Below, piece after piece: positions 11,283 to 24,800 of a stretch of DNA of 64,000 nt. Under the pieces are notes generated by a model. That model saw only the letters and a program-made list of their open reading frames with translations. It was not told the origin of the DNA and did no database searches. Every line of letters starts with the position of its first letter. Within the stretch, counting starts at the first letter, position 1. The translations under genes and the position numbers were made by a program. This DNA comes from Sipunculus nudus (lineage: Eukaryota; Annelida; Sipuncula; Golfingiida; Sipunculidae): assembly GCA_026874595.1 (NCBI GenBank), contig CM049310.1, forward strand, positions 36,287,558 through 36,351,557, read 5' to 3'.

Positions 11283-13540
11283 GATATTCAAATACCAAAA
11301 CCGTAATCTAAAACGCCCCTTTTTAGTATCTCCTTTTATAGAGCTGGAAAAGGCTCTTTCAATCATCTTAAACTTTTATGATTAAATGTTAAAGAAAAAT
11401 ATGATAAATGTAAAAGAAATTTGGAGATATTGATGTATCCTGTCTGGAGATATGTATTTATTTGGAGATGTATTTTCAAATGATGTTATTTTTAAATGCA
11501 CACCTGTTTCAAAAAGTGAGATGTTAATAATAATTATTATTGTTGTTATTATAATTATTTAATTTTTAATTCTTCAAACGTCCAAAAAAAAGTTATTCAT
11601 ACAAAGCAGATGTAAAAGATTATTTTCTATGGACCCCAACAAAGCTTCAGCTAGGCAACACGTACGTAACCACGAATTGCCAGGACAGGAGAGATGTTGT
11701 GTCATGGATGTCGGTTACAGCAATCGGCCTGCTTGCCTGCCTCTCCTAAAAAATAAGTAGGCCTAATCAAATGATCGAGCTTTGTGAAATGCTTTGAAGA
11801 AGTTACATAGTTTACCATAAAGCTCTTCTAAACGTGATTCATGTAAACCGCAGCCCTTCAAACAGAAATCTAAACCGTTTGAACCTTTCGTATCCTCAGT
11901 GTCACTTATAATGTAGAAGACTGGATGACGTTCATCAAGAATCATCAATTTCAATATATAGTTTCTTTAATCTTCATTAAATGCCTGTCTCATTAACTTT
12001 GTTTATATCCCATGCGAAATTAAGTATGGCTATTTTACTGTAAACCAAATAGATGATTATTGTTAAATTTAACATTTATAAGTCAATTATTTAAATTTAT
12101 TTTTAATTAGATGTTGTTCAATATTTGTGATGATGGCCAGGAAATAGTCAGACACACTCAACATCAATTTAATGATCAAAAGTCAGATATGTGCGAGAAA
12201 AGTTGAAACTATCATCTGATTGTCTGCCTAACAAATTCTGAACTTGTGCAAAAAAAATCAATAAAAACGGTGTCCTGTATCAGATAAAACTATATCCAAG
12301 AGAGCATATATAGTACATTCAAAGCAGTTCATGCATAATATATTGAGAAACTTGAGCTTTTGTATAAAATTTTACTCAAAATATACAGATGATGCTGAAA
12401 TATTCAATTCTGTATATTAGGGATATCAGAAGTTATCCTTTTATCTTGTTCTTTGACCACTTGCATAACTAAATTTCAAAATTTAAAATTTAATGACTAT
12501 TGCTGTTTATAACATTAAGCCAGTCATGGTACTCTATATTCTGAAAAACAAAATAATTATCTCTGTTGTTGTAGATTTTATTGATAATAGTATACAGTAT
12601 GTGAATTTGTTGTGCAAGTAATGCCAGGAATATAATGTAACATATACAAATACAATTTACTAGATATATAAAATATTTGTTTATAATATCTGGAAAAGCT
12701 ATGACTGAAACCAAGTTGATCTTTGTAATACACACCAAAGGGTTGCCAAGAACAAGATACAGTAGAGCTCCTGCTTACAGTTACTCCTGAATATGAGCCA
12801 CAACATATTTTAAGGTTAGATCCCTGACAAGATTTAATCCCCACCTTGAAAAAGTGCTACTATCTAAAGGTGATTGTTTAATTAAGCCACTTCCATAACT
12901 GAGCTGGTTGTGTGTCTACCTGCTCCTTACTCATGAAACAATAATATCAAGTAGAATATCATGTAGAAAAGATTAAAGGCACCATTCGTGTAAAATCTAT
13001 ATAAAAGATCACACTGCTTGATATCAGTGTTAGAACAAACATTTTCCACACCAACTACCAGTCTCAAATGTTTTTGGAAAACGTTCACCATATGTACCGT
13101 AATTAAACTAGATGTGTGTAGTCATAGGAGTTGTGAACCCCTAATGAAGTATACCCCAATGTGTACATACTATACATAGTGTCATACTGCAGTAAAACTG
13201 GTTCACCTTGTCATTTGCTGAATAATATCTGTCCCTTATATCTATAAATGATTCAACCTCCACCTGGGGACAAAGGAATCACCCTGTGTCACACTGGTAT
13301 ATAACCCTTTCAATGAAAAATATATGAAAGTTATCTAGATTACCTCCAAAATTTAACAGAATCTTCCTTGACCACACAAGGACATAAACCAATTCTGGCA
13401 GACACTGAATTAATGTTGACAGAGCATTGTGAATTCGACAATATTTGGCTGCTAGTGAATTCAGTATAACAAAGAATTGTATATGAATGCATTCCCATTG
13501 TATTTTACTGCTGTTTAGTTTTTATTTTTTAATAAAAATA
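11283..13540. other. Intergenic AT-rich sequence, no gene seen
   Basis: Short frames only. I see no exon, RNA gene or tandem array here. Confidence 0.5.
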
Positions 13541-13543
13541 TAT

Positions 13544-15447
13544 AAACAAGGGACCTATGGGTCACTATGCTCAGCTGAAGTTAACCTTGAAGGTAAAAAT
13601 TTAAATAATATCAAATGGAGATAAAGTGTAAGAGGAAGAGGTAATAAAGGCCATGGTTTGTTTATATGATTGGTTTGTATTGATGAGCAAGAAATTGTTG
13701 CAAATTATATTTTGTGACCTGACCATGTGTTTCCTAATGTTGAAACTGAAGCATGTGAGCAGTTTGTGAACAAATGATCTGTACAATTACCATGATCATT
13801 AGTTGGCTTTTCGATTAACTGTTGACATTTCAGTAGTTTACACATTTGTTCAATCAAATCTTTTTTTTGTATAATATAAATTATTAAATATGTTTTTTTT
13901 ATGAAATGTATACAGTTGAAATATAACTAATTAACAACATAAAACATGGCAAACAAAGCCTGATCTCAAATTCTGCTGATGCAGGAAAATAATGAACAAA
14001 TGTTTGTAACAAATCCTCATTTTTTTATCACATCAATTTTTTTTTAATTTAAGTTTATATTTCTATACATTTTCAATATAACATATATATCTGAATATAA
14101 AAGTTGATTCATAATTCTCAATTGCATCATCATAAATCTCAATCTTGTCAGATAACACCACATCATGCATACAAATGTTTATTTATTTTTTACCACAAAA
14201 ATATATCTTTTAAATCTGCAAAACAATAAATGTCTAAAAAAATACTTGATTTAGATTTCACAATATTGAATTGTGTCTTTATTTATCCATAATGTGCTTC
14301 ATATTTTATCATAATTTAAGCATACTGATGGGTTCCATTATGATTGGTAAAATCATTTAAAAGAAAAATGATTTCTTTAAAAATGTTACATTACACAACA
14401 TTGCATCTTCTGGATTACACCTTGAATTACTTTTTTAAGGAAAGTTTTTGCATATCAGAGTGGCAACAGCATTACAATTAAGGAGATACAGTGAAAACAA
14501 TAACAATACTGCATAACAATTGGTGGGTTGGGTTTGCAGGGGGGGGGGGATTGGGGTGGTGATATCAGAATAACTGTACACCTGTCACAGCAGGGGATCT
14601 CCCCCAGTGACTGTAACAAATCAGAAACCCTGGCATAGCTGACTTCCAGTGACCTGGAGTGGGATCCTGCATCTGTAATCTGTAATCAAAGCAAATGACT
14701 ACAATAGAGCCTCAAGAAAAAAATCAATAACTAGCTTAATTTTCAAGCTTTTACTTTCAAATTTCAGATTTAAACAAATTAAATATTTATGTTTACATGC
14801 TGTGAAAATTAAATCAATGGTACTTACAGGAAAAAAACGTGCCATGGTCAAAGTTGGGCAAAATTTAAGGTACTGATTTTATTTTTATGCTAATTACTTA
14901 AAAAATTTACAAAATTCAGATCTAATTTTGGGTAAACAATTGAATCTTAATTAAACATAGTTATATACTTGGGAAAATAGACTCTAGTTTCAAAATTTTT
15001 CATGTTAAGTGAGTAAATATTTTTCCTGATTTTTTACAAAGTCCATTATGTTTGGGCCCATAACTTAAAGAATTTATACTTAACAGACTTAATTTCTGGC
15101 ATGTACATAGGAACTATATAGATGAATATTTATGGTTAATATGAGGAAAAACAGATGAGTGGTTTTGAAATTAGGCAGTCCTGAAGTGTGAAAATAGGAT
15201 TTAAATAAAAAATTGAGGTTTTTCCTGAATTTCTCAAAGGAACGAAGTCGCAAAGACCCAGTTTTTGGCTTGGTAGGAGATCTTGGGGACATCTAACATT
15301 ATGCTGAATTTCGGATTCCTAGGTCTTACAGTTTCAAAACGTGCCACATCTACGGACGGACGGACGGACGGACGGACAGACGGACGGACGACGGACAATG
15401 GACCACGACTATAGCTCAGATGACTTATAGTCAGCTGAGCTAAAAAA
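13544..15447 (-). mobile_element. Dispersed repeat family R, most complete copy (about 1.9 kb)
   Basis: The left end is ACAAGGGACCTATGGGTCAC, containing a palindromic GACCYATGGGTC. The right end is a GGAC/ACGG microsatellite (15355-15395), then GGACCACG and an imperfect hairpin GCTCAG..GTCAGCTGAGC closing with TAAAAA. Read on the minus strand it therefore starts TTTTTAGCTCAGCTGAC. No long coding frame is present. Shorter or broken relatives occur at 19012-19830, 21108-22880, 23353-25130, 25790-26375 and 26450-27160. I know such ends as a common bivalve repeat type; the transposon class is not settled by what is visible. Confidence 0.7.
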
Positions 15448-15769
15448 CATTTGTTCAATAAACCAACAAAGATATATTTGTGCTTTTCCATTGAGAATGT
15501 AAATACACATAAAAATTTAATCACATTTAAAACTGACTGATGAAAAAGCGATATGCAAATTTATGCCCATATCATATTGCCAATATTAAAACCATAAATA
15601 ATCTAACTGACAACAAAGGTATCCCAGCTGCTTTTTTTCTGAACCTCATTTCAATGGTTCAAAAAGAACTGGCCTTATTTATATATTATGAATAAAGATA
15701 ACTGATTCTCAAACATCTGCTTCCATTAGAAATTACATCTTTTTTTTTCCTTTGCAGGTCACTTGGCAA

Positions 15770-15886
15770 CTAGGCAGCAATGCTATTTTTGATGTATGCT
15801 TTCCTTGCAGGATGTTCCTCACAGGGCCGGGGTATGGCTGTCCACACGGGTTGACCAATGAAATAACGATTGGCTTTGATGTAGTC
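15770..15886 (-). CDS. ADI1: ADI1 copy A, exon 4 and stop
   Basis: It codes for residues 141-178, [15 protein letters not shown] to KNSIAA, then TAG at 15770-15772. The acceptor is TTTTATTGTTCCAG. The stop lies only 201 bp from the duplication edge. In copy A the native 3' flank holds ATTAAA (TTTAAT on the plus strand at 15516-15521), a possible poly(A) signal. Confidence 0.95.
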   Translation of the reverse strand, partial: DYIKANRYFIGQPVWTAIPRPCEEHPARKAYIKNSIAA

Positions 15887-18800
15887 CTGGAACAATAAAA
15901 TGAATTAATGACCATTTTATGTATTTATGTAAATCATCATCCCAAAAGAACTTTATAACATCCTTAGAAAAGATAATCCTATGTTATTTATTTCTGTAAA
16001 GCAGCAAAAAAAAAAGAAACTAGATTTGTCAATGTGATTACATCTGACATATGTCCTTCCACTGTTTATAATATGAAAATTACCTTTATAACTAATAACC
16101 AAATATCATAAATCATCTTTGTCTGTTTCTGTGTCTCTTTCAGTGCAGTTCCTCTTCTATGTACGAGATATCAGAATCTCAACCATTTAATGTCAGATTT
16201 ACACAAAATTTGTTGAATGTGTGGACAAAAGGCAAGAAAATTTCACCACAGTTTGGAAATTGGATATATTGGTAGTTTTCTCAGTGGGTTAGAGAGGACT
16301 CCCACTGGTGCTGACATCTGGGGTAGAAATTTGGTACTGTGAAGGCAGGTGGGTTTTGTAGAAGGAGAGAGTGGTTAATGCAGGAGTTATGTAATCTCCA
16401 AGTCCTGTCTAGTTAAAGCCTGCAGTAATAACCTTTGACCTCTCCTGACCTTTTTATCCAGTGTGAAGCGGTGGTAGATGCCGGCAGGAAGAATAATCAT
16501 GTCTCCTTTCTGCATCTCCATCCGGATCCACCGGTCTTGGTAATCACGGGCATCAAAGTAACCAGAACCATCAATAACCAGTCGAATCTCATCATCTGCA
16601 TGGATATGCTCCTCAAAGAACATCTTTATCTGAAAATAATAACACTTTCTCTCATTGTGTTTCTAATTGGTACATCTCTAATGCTGTTGAAAAGAACTGT
16701 TAGAAGTGAACAGAATGATAATTAGATACTAATATGTCCTGCATGTACAACAGTTGTGTATATGTATTAAGGCCATAGAATTTCTTCACTACAAATCAAC
16801 CAGAGAAAATTCATGAGGTGGATGTGCTGTGAAAAAACATGACAAAATGACAACTTTATCTCTAATAAGACAATCAAATTCCTAGACTTCTCCATGATTT
16901 GTGTATTTTTTCTCAGATTTCCTGACTTTTGTTAAATGGGAAAAGGATACTAATTTTTCCTCTGAGACTAAGGACTATGCATGATTTTTGGGGTCAAATG
17001 CATGTTATCACAGGTATTATTCAAATTAGAATAAAGACAATAAAATAGGCAAAAAAAGTTGATTTCTCAGGCACAACTTGCATCAATTTTGCCCCCCCCC
17101 CCCCCACCCACTTCTGTTATTTTGATTTTCATTATATATTTACGGACTTTGAGCTGAAGCTCCTTGTACATTTCTAACAAGAAAACAAAAAAACAAGATT
17201 TATTAACATTTAGTTTTGTTATATGCTTCTACCTGTTCAGCAAAACATTTCTCCTTTTATAATTTTGTTTCCTGATATAGGAAATTTTACTGACATTATA
17301 TGATAAAATGGTAAAAAATTCATCTTCCCTCTGATTTCTGAAAGAGTGCCTAGGAACCCAACCTTCACCTTTTTTGCCTTATAAACATTATTAAATTCTT
17401 AATTAATGTTTAATGCAATGTTTAGTGTTACCTTCTTTAGGTAGTCAGGTATATCTTTGTGCAGCGTAAGCTGATCTTCATAACTGTAGCCATTCTTCTT
17501 TCGGATTTCCTGGAGCTGCTCATCATTCATGTAGTCATCTGCATTAATCTGCAATGATAAGACAGTAACACTGTTACAAGGTAAATAAATGATCATTCCA
17601 CATTAATCTGTAAAAAAATAACATTATAACACTGTTATAAAGTAAACACTAATTCCACATAAATTTGTAATGGTAACACTGTAACACTTTACAGGTTAAT
17701 AATAATTCCACTTTTCATGTGCATAAAGCCCTGCAGAATATTGTGTAAACTGTATTGTATCATTTGCTACTGAATTGTTGAGTCTTCAGCCTATTATTTG
17801 ACTCTTCATATATGACAAAATACCATGTCTTGCCTGCAGCTAGGTGACTTGTAACCACACCCAGCCTGGCTGTGTGTGGCCCTTTTTAATGAGCCTTAAT
17901 ATTAATATACCAATGAGTGTGGTATCACCTTGTGCATTAAACTCCATAAGACAAACATGTGACACCTGCTCTCATTGGTTCAATAACTACGTTTCTGATG
18001 CAGAACGAAGGATATGACACACGTGAGCTGGTGTCCTGGTGTTATCAGGCCAGCGAGGGTGGGTATCATGTTTAAATTTGGAGCTGGATGCACAATGCCA
18101 TATCACACTCTCATTTCTCTGATTATGTGGCTTTGCTCTGAGCCCTCATGGGTGGTCAGACCCATCATTTGAGGAATGTACTTTCCAGACACTTGTGTGA
18201 CCTATCCACCGCAGGTGTTTTGGACAGGGAATACAGCCTCATATGTGCAGACCTTGTGAGCAGAGTACTGTGTCATTCAACAATACACAACTCAATGCAT
18301 AAAATCAGGAGCCACCTAACTGATGCAGGTTGTGCATAAGTGCATAGACTTTGGTAGTACATGTCCAAAATTGCTGGCAAATTTTGTGAAAATAATTAGA
18401 ATTTAGAAAAATTTGGTCCCAAAGGGACATTTTTAAAGTTAGTTTACAAATGTATGCTTTTACTACAATGGTTAATTACATGTACAGCAACCGATGAGGT
18501 GCAAAGCTTGTATACACAGTATTATTTTCATGGAATATTTTGTTAGTAGTTCGCAAATGTACACAGGTCTTTAACATAAGAGACAGATATTTATCCATTG
18601 GACTCAAGATGGAGTCGGCCTGATTTCTCAAGTCCTTGCCTCCTAGTCCAAGTAAATGTCTGAGTCCAGGACCCTTTCATCCAAGTCTTGAGTCTGAGAC
18701 CCTTAAACAGTGGACTCGAGGTCAATTCCAGACTCAAGCACCACATCACTGAATCATAATATAGATTATGTTTATACTTTTCTACTTAAATGTCTCCACA

Positions 18801-21800
18801 AAGTACCATGAGATTTTTAGAATCAGAATTAGATTTCTCTTAAGTCTGGGATCTGTGGGGTCTGGGTTTTACTCACTGCCGGTTATTCATGTCTAAGCTG
18901 TCTTCAAGCTACACAAGGAATATGTGCCCCAACATATTTGGACAATCCAAAGATTGGTAATACTAAAGAATCGCAGCCTACATTATGTACCTCAATGATA
19001 AATACATGTAGCTAAACAAGGGACCCATGGGTCACTGTGCTCAGTTGAAGTTGACCTTGAAGTTAAAAATCTAAAATAATATTAAATGGAGATAAAGTCT
19101 GAGAGGAACAGGTAATATAGGTCATGAATTGTTGGTATGACTGAAGATATTGTAGCAAATATCGACATGAGAATAACTGTACACTTGTGACAGCAGGGGT
19201 GCTGGACCAGTGTGGCATCACTAATAAGGTTACCCAGGCAGGGCTGTAGTGACCAGAAGCTAGCAGCCTAGAGATGCAAAAGAATATAATAGAGCCTCTG
19301 AAAAAAACTTTAATAATTAGCTTATAATGTTTGAGCTTTCATTTTAAATTTAAATTTTAAATTCAGTATTCAATAGATTAATTACCTTATGTGTACCTGC
19401 TGTGAAAATTAAATCAAATGTACATAATGGAAAAACATGCCATTGCCAAAGTCTGGCAAAATTTAAGGTACTAATTTTATACTAATGCTAATAAATTATA
19501 AAATTTGCAAAATTCAGATCTTATTTTGGGAATACAATTGAATCCTGATTAAATAAATTCATATACCTGAAAAAAATCTCTAGCTTCAACACACAAGTGA
19601 GTAAATATATTTCCTGATTTTAACAAAGTGCATTATATCAGGGCCCATAACTTCTATAAATTAAGTAATACTGACTTAATTTCTGACATGAACATAGAAA
19701 CTAAATATGGGAATATTAATGGTAAATATGAAGAAAAATATCAGTAGTTTTATATTAGGCAGTCCTGATAATAGGTTTTTAATGGTAAATTGAGGTTACC
19801 TTAATTTCTCAAAGGAACAAAATTGCCTGCTGCTGGGCCCTGGTGGCCAACACTTGGTCGATTTGAGGCCAGCAGCAAATATGAACACTGTATCTCACTA
19901 AAATCTAAGAGAACCTAGAAATTTCTGGCACTAGAGATGCCTTAGTATCCCCAGACATATAATAGGCTCCTGTGACCTTCACCTTTGACCTTGTGCCATC
20001 AAAATTGATAGGGGTCTTCCTCTACTGACTGGTGAACTATATGTGCAAGATGAAAGGTCTGAGATGAAAACTTTAGCTGAAAATGCATAAAAAATCTTTT
20101 TAAAGATGTGTCCTGTGACCTTGACCTTTGACCAAGTGACCCCAAATCAATTGGGATCTTGCTTTTTTATGGGACATATATAAATCAACTTTGAAATCCA
20201 TACATTAAAAAAAGCTGGAATTATCATCTGGAATCTAATTTTCTGACACATAACTCCTGCGGCCTTGACCTTTGACCTTGTGACTCCAAAATTGATATGG
20301 ATCATTCCCTATTGGCAAGTGAGCTATATGTTTAAGCTGGAAGAACTGGGATGAAAAGTTTAGCTTAAAATGCATCCACAATATCTTTAAAGATATGAGT
20401 CCAGTGCCCTTGACCTTTGACCTCATGAACCTAGAACCTATAGGGTTCTTACTTCAGTGGTGGGCCATTCATAAGTCATGTTTGAAATCCAAATGGCTAT
20501 CAACACTAGAGATATCATAAGAGGTGTGCGATTTTCACCAAATATAATACAGGGAAGGATATTAAGTATAATATAATATAATAATAATATAATATAAGTA
20601 TAATATAGAGAAAACTAGAAACAATTTATATACTACTAAGCCTAAGGCTTATTAACATAGTAATGAGGGGCCCAGCAGCTGAAATGGTGCTCTCCGGTAC
20701 ACAGTGCGGCTGATACAGTTGACTATACAGCGTCAGTGCCAATCAGTGGCTCATTTGAGCTGGCGAACGAAATTGCCTGCCGCTGGGCCCTGGCGCCCGA
20801 CACTTGGTCGATTTGAGGCCACTAGCCAATATCAACAGCGGCAAACTTCCCTATACCACTGTAGACACACAAGCTCCCATGGGGTTTCTGAATTTATGTT
20901 TCATGGCAGTTATTTTCAAGTTTCTATTGAATGTAAAAGAGGGTGCTGTTATTCAACTCACATATTATGCTTCCATGGTGGACCCGTACTTTTCAAGTAC
21001 ATGAGTGAGATGTATATGTACAATTCAAGCACTGAACATTTTGAACCTGGGTGCATGCGCCAATGACACAAACGTCACTGCTGAAATATGTCATGGGTGC
21101 ACACAACACAACAAGGGACCCATGGGTCACGGCACTCAACTGGTTTGAAATTTTTGCAAATGCAAAATATTCTATTGTAATGTTTTTTCATTTATATAAG
21201 CATATGAGAACCTAAGAGGAAAGGGGCCCTCCTACTGGGTTATATTAAAATTCTAAATATACAGTTGCAAACTAATACTCTGACAAGACTGTCATGTAGA
21301 AAAATGAAAAATTTACAGACGGACAGGCAAGTGGACAGAATGGACTAATACCTTTATTTCACTATCAAAGGGATAATGCATTTAAGTTTATATATAAGCC
21401 TATTTTTTTAGCATATCCACTTTTTCCATTAATAGTTTTTATCTGATTCATTTTTTTTTATTTACAAGTTTTATAAATTTGTAATAAAAAAACTTAAAAT
21501 ATAAGTTAAAATATTAGAATTCTAAGTTGCAATCATTATATATCCAGAGTGTGGCTCATATTGGGTCATATTATGCATACACATATATTTTATTATTTTT
21601 AAATCACAAATGTTTAAACTGAATTTAAACATGGCATCTACAAGATTATTCCTTGAATCACTATTTAAAAGTTTTGCACATTGGAGTTTTCAGTACATGC
21701 TTAATTTTATTCACCGAAATTAAAAAAAGGTTCAGTAAATTTGACAAAAGAAAAAACATCTTTTCAAATAAAATATACACACTGTTGGTTGAATGAGGGA

Positions 21801-24800
21801 CAAACAATATCATTGTGCTAATTACTATCTCAGCTATGATTTATTACTGGAATTAATAGTCAATTTCACACACCTGGTGAAGTTTTTACTCTTATAAAGT
21901 AAGGAATTACTCATCCACACTTTCATAGCAATACACATCTTTGTGGACACAATTAAATGTGCACTTTAATCATTGTAACCCTGGTGGTACAATACAAAAT
22001 CTAAAATGTAGCATAGCCAAGAATAAAACAAAATACAGAAAATTATAACATTCATCTAGTTAATGCACCATCTGGGGGGGGGGGAGTGCAAGGGAGAGGG
22101 GAAGCCTGCTAGTAGTGGCCAAGCTGAGCCAAGGCAAGCTGCCTGGGGTGGGTTACATAATGCAAGTGAAGGCTGTGTTACTAGATGGGCTACATGTAAA
22201 CAACACTTGACATGGTGTACGAAAACTTGAATAAATGCTACTCTTTTCAATCAATTCCTTTGAAATTTCAGATTTTAAAAGATTAAATCATTATGTATAT
22301 GTGCTGTGAAAATTAAATCAACAGTGCTTACAGGGAAAAAACGTGCCATTGCCGAAGTTGGACAAAATTTAAGGTATTGATTTTTCATTTATGCTAATAA
22401 CTTGAAAAATTTGAAAAATTCAGATCTAATTTTGGGTAAACAATTGAATCTTGATTAAATAAAGTTATATTCCTGAAAAAAAGTCTCCAGCTTCAGCAAT
22501 TCTCATGTTAGGTGAGTAAATATATTTCCTGATTTTTTAAAAATTGCATTATATTTGGGCCCATAACTTCAAAATAATACCCAATACTGACCTAATTTTT
22601 TATATGTTCATAGAAAATGTATGGAAGAATATGAATACTTAATATGATCAAAAACAGATCAGTGGTTTTGATATTAGGCAGTCTTGAAGTGTAACAATGG
22701 CTTTTTTTATGGAAAAAAGAGGTTTTTCCTTAATATCTCTAAGGAACGAAGTCCTAATGACCCAATTTTCGGTATGGTAGGAGATTTTGGGGACATCTAA
22801 TGAAATGCGAAATTTTGGATTCATAAGTCCAACGGTTTTAAACGTGCCCTGTTAACGGACAGACAGACGGACGACAATGAAAACACCTGCTGCCATCTGT
22901 CTGGTTTATGAGAAAACTCTCCAAGATGGATTGACATACCAAATGTCAGACCAATACCTTGAATCACTCCAAAGATATGAGCAATTTTCTCCCAAAGCAA
23001 ATGTAAAGATGGAAACCACAGGAAAACTATCACAGATTGCACCACTGCTCTTGAGTACAAGATGGAGGAGTCAAAGATCTATGGATATGTACAATTTCAG
23101 GCCAATACGGCACACCAATCTACAATTGTCCAAGATCCAATTGTCTTATATCTTGACCTACTCCTGTGATACAACCAATTTTCACCCAGAGCACATGTAC
23201 AAATAGACGCCACAGGAACTAGATTGTAGATGGTGCCACCAGTCTTGAGTATAAGATGGAGGAGTCCAAGATCTATGGATATGCACAATTTCAGGCCAAT
23301 ACTACAAATTACAATGTACTCCTGAAAAAAGGCATTATATAATTTATTCGACAACAAGGGACCCATGGGTCACGGCGCTCAGCTGATCATGATTGGACCA
23401 TAAATGTATCACCATTGTGATACTATATTGAGAATATAAAGCTTAGAATATCATGGTCATGTTGGGCTTTTATAAAGGAATATAATGTAATATGTTAGTA
23501 AATGATATATGAAATAACCTGACTGATGGATTAATATGGAGTAAAATATAGTGGTTTATTTTTTATTTATTTGGAAGGGGTCAAAAAAAGCAATTTATTT
23601 GAGCAAATATGAATGCAATGACAGTATGCTAAGCAGTGGTATAATGATGATAAGGCTATTTGTTGAAGGATCTATAGTGTATGGAAAACTGCAAGAGTTC
23701 AATTTGACAGATACAAGGTTATGATTAACTATGCTGATGAGGGGATTTATGAATTTGTGACTGTATGACATAATATCTTGACAAGATCGGTCTTGACAAG
23801 GTGCATTATTTTGATGCCCCTCACGTCTACATATTACACAATATTGACATAATTTCTGGCATGTACATAGGTACCTATGGACAAATGGTCAACAGTACTG
23901 AACCACCTGGAAGGTTAAAATCTTAAAAATATGATGAAATGTAGATAATGTTTGAGAGGAAGAGGTAATCTGGGCAATGGTTGTTTTATATGATTGAATA
24001 ATGTTGCAAATAATATTTGAGACCTGACCATGCCTTTCCATTGGTTACCTTTTTGATAAGCTGTTGACAGTTCAACAGTTTACACATTTGTCTGATGAGA
24101 TCCAATTATTTTGGTAAACCTTTTTTATCGATTTTATGATATGTATACAGTTGCCATAACGTCCCCATTCCACAGGCGCAGTGACTTGATGGGGGGGGTG
24201 GGGGGGGGGGGGGGGTGTTGTGCTATGATCAGAGTTACAACGCCTCTGTCTCTCTGTAGATATTTTCTTTAATTATTAAATTTTATGCTATAGCCATAGA
24301 ACTATTGTTCACAGTGCCAAGGAGCAAATCCTCAGTGGGATGAAGAAGGGGATGGTGAGAGTTACAACACCCTTGCATATACATACAGGAAATGAATATA
24401 ATTCAACAGTGCTTATAAAAAAAAAGTTTATTCATGAACATTAAATATTTAAAACAGACAGAAAGATGGAGAAACAAAGCAAATAATTTTTTTTCCCCAT
24501 TCTACTGAGCCAAGAAAAAATTAACAATATTTGCATTTATTCCTTTTTTTCATTACATAATTTTAATCCAAGTTTCCGAATATTACTATAAATTTACAGT
24601 ATAACATACATGTGATTGTGAATATTTTAGTTGATTCACATTTCTAAATTGCATCAACATTTATAGCTAATGTATCTAGTTTATAGTACCTGTCAACAGA
24701 ATGGGATGGAGGGAGGAAGGGAGGCAATTAGGGAGAGAGAGAGAGAGAGATAGAGAGAGAGAGAAAGAGAGAAAGAAAGATGGAGAAAGAAAGAGTAAAA

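Noticed and set aside
20704-21066. 120-codon plus-strand frame
   Set aside because: It crosses the end of a repeat (20767-20840) and the boundary into family R at 21108, and it shows no protein-family features.
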